A DNA stretch of 56,415 bases from CAZIVP01 sp964542915 (GTDB lineage Bacteria; Calditrichota; Calditrichia; Calditrichales; Calditrichaceae): contig CAZIVP010000020.1 in the NCBI GenBank assembly GCA_964542915.1, positions 1-56,415 of the forward strand, written 5' to 3'. Made by a program: the position numbers and the translations under genes. Positions 53,006 to 56,415 of this stretch are shown in pieces (the stretch's first letter is position 1; the number at the start of each line of letters is the position of its first letter). The notes below the pieces were generated by a model. That model did not search any database. It was not told the origin of the DNA and worked only from the letters and a program-made list of their open reading frames with translations.

Positions 53006-54790
53006 ATGCGTAATTGGATTTCTGTTGTGACGTTTTTGATGGCCGCTTTGTCTGTATTCGCACAAAATGTGGACAATCCGGATATTACGGAAGCGGAGTT
53101 GAAAGATCATGTTTACTATCTGGCTTCGGATACGCTCAAGGGACGAAAACCCGGAACAGAGGGCGGGCGGCTCGCCGCTGAATATATCCGGGATGCTATT
53201 CAAAAAAACGGGCTGGAGCTTTTAGGACAGAATGGATTTCAGTATTTCGAAGTGACGACCGGTGTGGAAGCGGGCGAGGATAATGCTCTCAGCTTTGCGG
53301 GTTATAATGCAAAACTCGAGGAGGAATTCAGCCCGTTGTCGTTTTCAGAGAATGGCGCCGTTAAATCGACGGTGGTATTCGCCGGTTACGGCTTTGATTT
53401 TGATACGGATTCGGTATCCTGGCACGATTACGAAAACATTGATGTAGAGGGAAAAATCGTGTTAATGTTGCTGGGAGACCCGGAAATCGATAAACACGAA
53501 AGTCTCTTTATCCCCTATAGCGGCATGCGTAAAAAAGTACTGGTGGCCAAGGATCATGGCGCGGCGGCGGTGGTGTTTGTGGCCGGCGAAACATTTGAGA
53601 AAGAGGACAAACTAATCGGGGTTAATGTCGATAAAAGCCGCACCAGCGCCGGCATCCCCGTGATACAGATAAAGCGTTCGCTGGCGGATCGTCTCCTGAA
53701 AAACCAGAGTGTGACGATAACGGAACTGGAATCTCAATTGAACAAAACCTGGAAACCAAACAGCTTTAAGCTTCCGGTCGCGATGTATTTAAAGAGCCGG
53801 ATAATCAAGTATAAAGATCGTACTCAAAATGTAGTAGGACTATTAGAGGGCAACGATCCGGACCTCAAAGATGAATACATTGTTTTGGGCGCCCATTACG
53901 ATCACCTTGGTATGGGCGGACCCGGCTCGGGCTCGCGCCGTCCGGATACGGTTGCCGTCCATAACGGCGCGGATGATAATGCCTCCGGGGTGGCGGCCAC
54001 TTTAGAGATTATCGAAAAATTGTCGGATCAGCGCCAGCATTTGAAGCGCAGCGTGCTGTTTATCGCATTCGGAGCCGAAGAAATGGGTTTACTGGGTTCG
54101 GAGTATTTTACCAGCAATCCACTTGTAAATTTAAATAAAATCAATTTTATGTTTAACCTCGATATGGTTGGGCGGATGAATCCCGATGAACCCGCTTTGA
54201 CCGTTGGAGGGGCCGGTACGGCCAAGGGTTTTGAACAAATGTTAAATGAAATGGATTCATTACGTTCTTTCACTGTTAATCAATCTTCCGATGGTTACGG
54301 ACCATCGGACCATGCCGCTTTCTATATGGAGAATATTCCGGTGGCCTTTATATTTACTGAGGTGCATGACGACTACCATACGCCCGCTGACGACGCCGAT
54401 CGTTTGAATTATGCCGGCGAAAAGTTGGTAACGGAATTTACCTTCGACCTTCTGTTGCGGTTAGCAAATTTGCCGGAGGCGCTGGCTTATCAGGAGGCTG
54501 GGCCCAAACAGCGCGAACAACGCCGTACCCGTCTGAAAGCAACCCTCGGAATTATGCCCGATTATGCAGGTAAAGTAGAGAAAGGACTTGGCGTGGACGC
54601 AGTAATGAACGGACGTCCCGCTGACCGTGCAGGTATGAAAAAGGGCGATGTAATTGTAGCCATCAATGGCAAGTCTGTTGGTGATATTTATGAATATATG
54701 GCGCGGTTAAGTGAATATAAACCCGGCGATCGCATCAGTGTAAAGGTGATCAGAGACGGAATGGAGAGGGTGTTGATTGTCGAACTATAA
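53006..54790 (+). CDS. Exported M28 aminopeptidase with PA and PDZ domains
   Basis: A 594-residue zinc peptidase. Start at 53006 (GAGG upstream, then signal MRNWISVVTFLMAALSVFAQ). Order: an N-terminal cap (ELKDHVYYLASDTLKGRKPGT); a PA insert at about 120-240 (VVFAGYGFDFD, GKIVLMLLGDP); the M28 core with GAHYDHLGM (His), NGADDNASG (bridging Asp), GAEEMGLLGS (catalytic Glu pair), NLDMVGR (Asp) and DDYHTPADD (His); and a C-terminal PDZ domain at about 510-594 (GLGVDAVMNGRPADRAGMKKGD). It should release amino acids from peptides outside the cytoplasm. A short gap of 35 bases precedes the dienoyl-CoA reductase gene. Confidence 0.93.
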   Translation: MRNWISVVTFLMAALSVFAQNVDNPDITEAELKDHVYYLASDTLKGRKPGTEGGRLAAEYIRDAIQKNGLELLGQNGFQYFEVTTGVEAGEDNALSFAGYNAKLEEEFSPLSFSENGAVKSTVVFAGYGFDFDTDSVSWHDYENIDVEGKIVLMLLGDPEIDKHESLFIPYSGMRKKVLVAKDHGAAAVVFVAGETFEKEDKLIGVNVDKSRTSAGIPVIQIKRSLADRLLKNQSVTITELESQLNKTWKPNSFKLPVAMYLKSRIIKYKDRTQNVVGLLEGNDPDLKDEYIVLGAHYDHLGMGGPGSGSRRPDTVAVHNGADDNASGVAATLEIIEKLSDQRQHLKRSVLFIAFGAEEMGLLGSEYFTSNPLVNLNKINFMFNLDMVGRMNPDEPALTVGGAGTAKGFEQMLNEMDSLRSFTVNQSSDGYGPSDHAAFYMENIPVAFIFTEVHDDYHTPADDADRLNYAGEKLVTEFTFDLLLRLANLPEALAYQEAGPKQREQRRTRLKATLGIMPDYAGKVEKGLGVDAVMNGRPADRAGMKKGDVIVAINGKSVGDIYEYMARLSEYKPGDRISVKVIRDGMERVLIVEL

Positions 54791-54825
54791 ACGACGCTTC
54801 GATCAATTCAATCGATCTTTATAGC

Positions 54826-55671
54826 ATGTTTAAAAACGCAATATTTAAAGGCAAAACGATCCTGATCACGGGCGGCGGCACGGGCCTGGGCAAGTCCATG
54901 GCAGCCTATTTTTCCACACTCGGAGCACGGATTGTCATAGCCAGCCGCAAGTTGGAGGTATTGCAAGAGACGGCAAAAGAAATTCAACAACAAAGCTCGT
55001 ATCCGGTTCTTGCAATCGAACACGACGTCCGCGATTATCGTAATCTGAAATATTTGCTGAATACCGCCATCGAGCGTTTCGGCCAAATCGATGCCCTGGT
55101 GAACAATGCTGCGGGTAATTTCATCAGTCCGACCGAACGCCTCAGCTACCGGGCCTTCGATACGATTGTTGATATCGTCCTGAAGGGCAGTTACTACACT
55201 ACGCTGGCGCTGGGAAAATACTGGATTGAGCATAAAATTGCGGGCACCGTATTGAATATGGTCACGACTTATGCTTCCACCGGTTCCGGTTATGTGGCGC
55301 CTTCTTCGGTCGCAAAAGCCGGCGTTTTGAATCTGACACGTTCTCTTGCAGCGGAGTGGGGAAAGTTTGGTATCCGTCTGAACGCCATCGCGCCCGGCCC
55401 GTTTCCCACCAAAGGCGCCTGGGAGCGTTTAATTCCGGATAAAAAGCTGGAAGAAGTGATGGTCGGGCGCATCCCTCTCAAGCGAACGGGAAAACATGAA
55501 GAATTGGCGTATCTTGCCGCTTATTTATTATCCGATTATTCTGCTTATATGACGGGCGAGGTGGTTACCATTGATGGCGGAGAGTGGCTGGCCGGAGCGG
55601 GCGAATTTAATTATTTGGAGCAATTGTCGGAAGAGGATTGGAACCAATTGCAAAAACGACGTAAAAAATAG
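54826..55671 (+). CDS. 2,4-dienoyl-CoA reductase-type SDR
   Basis: A 281-residue SDR matching the mitochondrial/peroxisomal DECR pattern: LITGGGTGLGKSMA (NADPH site), ASRKLEVLQETAKEI (Arg for the NADP phosphate), VNNAAGNFISPTERLS, then VTTYASTGSGYVAPSSVAKAGV. The usual SDR Tyr of YxxxK is Ser (SVAK), while the upstream Tyr in TTYASTGSG and the Lys are kept, exactly the DECR arrangement. AAEWGKFGIRLNAIAPGPFPTKGAWERL follows. It would reduce 2,4-dienoyl-CoA for unsaturated fatty-acid oxidation. No other beta-oxidation gene is in the window. Confidence 0.9.
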   Translation: MFKNAIFKGKTILITGGGTGLGKSMAAYFSTLGARIVIASRKLEVLQETAKEIQQQSSYPVLAIEHDVRDYRNLKYLLNTAIERFGQIDALVNNAAGNFISPTERLSYRAFDTIVDIVLKGSYYTTLALGKYWIEHKIAGTVLNMVTTYASTGSGYVAPSSVAKAGVLNLTRSLAAEWGKFGIRLNAIAPGPFPTKGAWERLIPDKKLEEVMVGRIPLKRTGKHEELAYLAAYLLSDYSAYMTGEVVTIDGGEWLAGAGEFNYLEQLSEEDWNQLQKRRKK

Positions 55672-55713
55672 AAATGTGATTTGATACACGCCTAATTGAA
55701 CGGGAGAAAAACA

Positions 55714-55917
55714 ATGCAAAAGGGCACCGTCAAATTGTGGAACGGTCAGCGCGGATTCGGATTTATTGTAACCGATGACGAAGACGAATTGTTCGTAAAT
55801 GTCAACGATCTCCATCCTTCCATTGTCGATAAACGACTGGTCGAGGGCCAGCACGTTAAATTTGATGTAAAAAGCGACATGAAAGGCGACCGGGCGGTCA
55901 ACGTGCGATTGGATTAA
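55714..55917 (+). CDS. Cold-shock-domain protein
   Basis: A 67-residue single cold-shock domain. RNP1 is visible as RGFGFIVTDD and RNP2 as ELFVNVNDL, where the usual VFVHF is altered. It starts with KGTVKLWNGQRGFGFI, typical of CspA-type RNA chaperones. The ATG at 55714 has GGGAG upstream; the longer open frame is not used. It lies immediately before the tRNA cluster. Binding to single-stranded RNA or DNA is expected; the replaced RNP2 His/Phe may weaken it. Confidence 0.85.
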   Translation: MQKGTVKLWNGQRGFGFIVTDDEDELFVNVNDLHPSIVDKRLVEGQHVKFDVKSDMKGDRAVNVRLD

Positions 55918-55989
55918 AGAGCGGGTGGTTTGGATTGTATTTCAATTTGACTTTATTTTAAGATAAATTTAAATTATATGATTTGAATT

Positions 55990-56060
55990 TGCGGGATCGT
56001 CTAGTGGTAGGACGCCTGGTTCTGGCCCAGGTAGCCGGGGTTCGAATCCCTGTCCCGCAG
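55990..56060 (+). tRNA. tRNA-Gln (CTG)
   Basis: Acceptor TGCGGGA pairs with TCCCGCA, giving the weak U1-A72 pair and G73 typical of glutamine tRNAs. The anticodon stem CCTGG/CCAGG holds loop TTCTGGC (anticodon CTG). T arm CGGGG TTCGAAT CCCTG. CCA is not encoded. Confidence 0.93.
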
Positions 56061-56080
56061 CAGGAACGACGCGATTTGAT

Positions 56081-56154
56081 GCGCCCGTAGCTCAATTGGA
56101 TAGAGCGCTTGACTACGGATCAAGAGGTTGGGGGTTCGACTCCTCCCGGGCGTA
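56081..56154 (+). tRNA. tRNA-Arg (ACG)
   Basis: Acceptor GCGCCCG pairs with CGGGCGT (one G-T). Anticodon stem CTTGA/TCAAG with loop CTACGGA (anticodon ACG, expected to be edited to ICG). Twenty bases after tRNA-Gln, in the same transcription unit. Confidence 0.95.
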
Positions 56155-56176
56155 CTTGTAAGGAAAACAGAGGAGA

Positions 56177-56210
56177 GGAAAAAGAGCCCAGTGCTGCTTT
56201 TTCCTTTTTC
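56177..56210 (+). terminator. Terminator of the Gln-Arg tRNA unit
   Basis: Stem GGAAAAAG (56177-56184) with CTTTTTCC (56197-56204), loop of 12, followed by a T run. It ends the tRNA-Gln/tRNA-Arg transcript. Confidence 0.65.
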
Positions 56211-56238
56211 ATTTGTAATGGAGTGCATCAATTTACAA

Positions 56239-56296
56239 GGCGCGTTCGTCTAGGGGGTTAGGACGTCCCGATACTTCGGGATAGCACGGGTTATCC
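56239..56296 (+). pseudogene. Broken tRNA-Glu copy
   Basis: The first 17 bases match the intact tRNA-Glu that starts exactly 78 bases later, and the D arm and the TAGCACGGGTT segment also match. The anticodon arm is replaced by a perfect 6-bp hairpin (TCCCGA-TACT-TCGGGA), no anticodon can be assigned, and the T arm and 3' acceptor strand are lost to AT-rich sequence. It cannot form a tRNA. Confidence 0.75.
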
Positions 56297-56316
56297 GATA
56301 AAAAAATTAACACACA

Positions 56317-56389
56317 GGCGCGTTCGTCTAGGGGTCTAGGACGCCGGCCTCTCACGCCGGTAGCACGGGTTCGAATCCCGTACGCGCTA
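56317..56389 (+). tRNA. tRNA-Glu (CTC)
   Basis: Acceptor GGCGCGT pairs with ACGCGCT (terminal G-T). Anticodon stem CCGGC/GCCGG with loop CTCTCAC (anticodon CTC). T arm ACGGG TTCGAAT CCCGT. CCA is not encoded. Confidence 0.93.
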
Positions 56390-56415
56390 CGACTACGATC
56401 AAAAGCCTGCCAGGT

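Overview
The window looks like a chromosomal piece of a Gram-negative member of the FCB superphylum, most likely Calditrichota or a neighbouring lineage. This is inferred from protein style only. The clues are type IX secretion (T9SS) type-A sorting domains of the YPNPFNP kind, a PorV/PorQ-family outer-membrane protein, a carboxypeptidase-regulatory-domain TonB receptor, and many secreted proteins with starts that often lack a strong Shine-Dalgarno. No rRNA or phylogenetic marker is present except gltX, so the assignment is tentative.

Layout. 1-11.4 kb: a secretion/outer-membrane block. It holds two T9SS-type secreted proteins (the first seems 5'-damaged), a terminator, then a tight run of lipoprotein, TonB-dependent receptor, PorV-like protein and NHL-repeat lipoprotein. 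11.4-21.7 kb: SDR, DUF72 and MFS genes; gltX overlapping a degenerate histidine kinase and its sigma-54 response regulator; a small secreted protein behind a G9 tract; CsaA; a DmpA-type aminopeptidase. 21.8-24.7 kb: a repeat-rich accessory island. It has a REP-associated tyrosine transposase (RAYT) with a REP-like palindrome inside its coding frame, two extra copies of its 3' end joined to the same palindrome, an orphan Fis-type HTH remnant starting at another palindrome, and a PIN toxin-antitoxin pair bracketed by a different dispersed repeat. 24.7-32.8 kb: a Cys-rich conserved protein, a stand-alone MetH reactivation domain, PdxA, a YhaO/YhaN (SbcD/SbcC-like) pair and a TetR regulator. 32.8-45.4 kb: YdjC-type deacetylase, aromatic amino acid decarboxylase, exported MsrA, glycosyltransferase, phosphoesterases, HisN-like phosphatase, small membrane proteins, tRNA-Thr, DUF971 and peptidase T. 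45.9-56.4 kb: secreted oligopeptidase B, SDRs, an exported MetX-like hydrolase, TrmO, a secreted purple-acid-phosphatase-like protein, an M28 peptidase with PDZ, 2,4-dienoyl-CoA reductase, a cold-shock protein, and a tRNA cluster (Gln, Arg, a broken Glu copy, Glu).

Together the genes suggest a heterotroph that degrades proteins or peptides outside the cytoplasm (S9, M28 and S58 peptidases, cytosolic PepT), with T9SS-linked export and several exported phosphohydrolases. The most unusual part is the RAYT/REP island at 21.8-23.3 kb. Functions are read from motifs and remembered families; no database search was possible.
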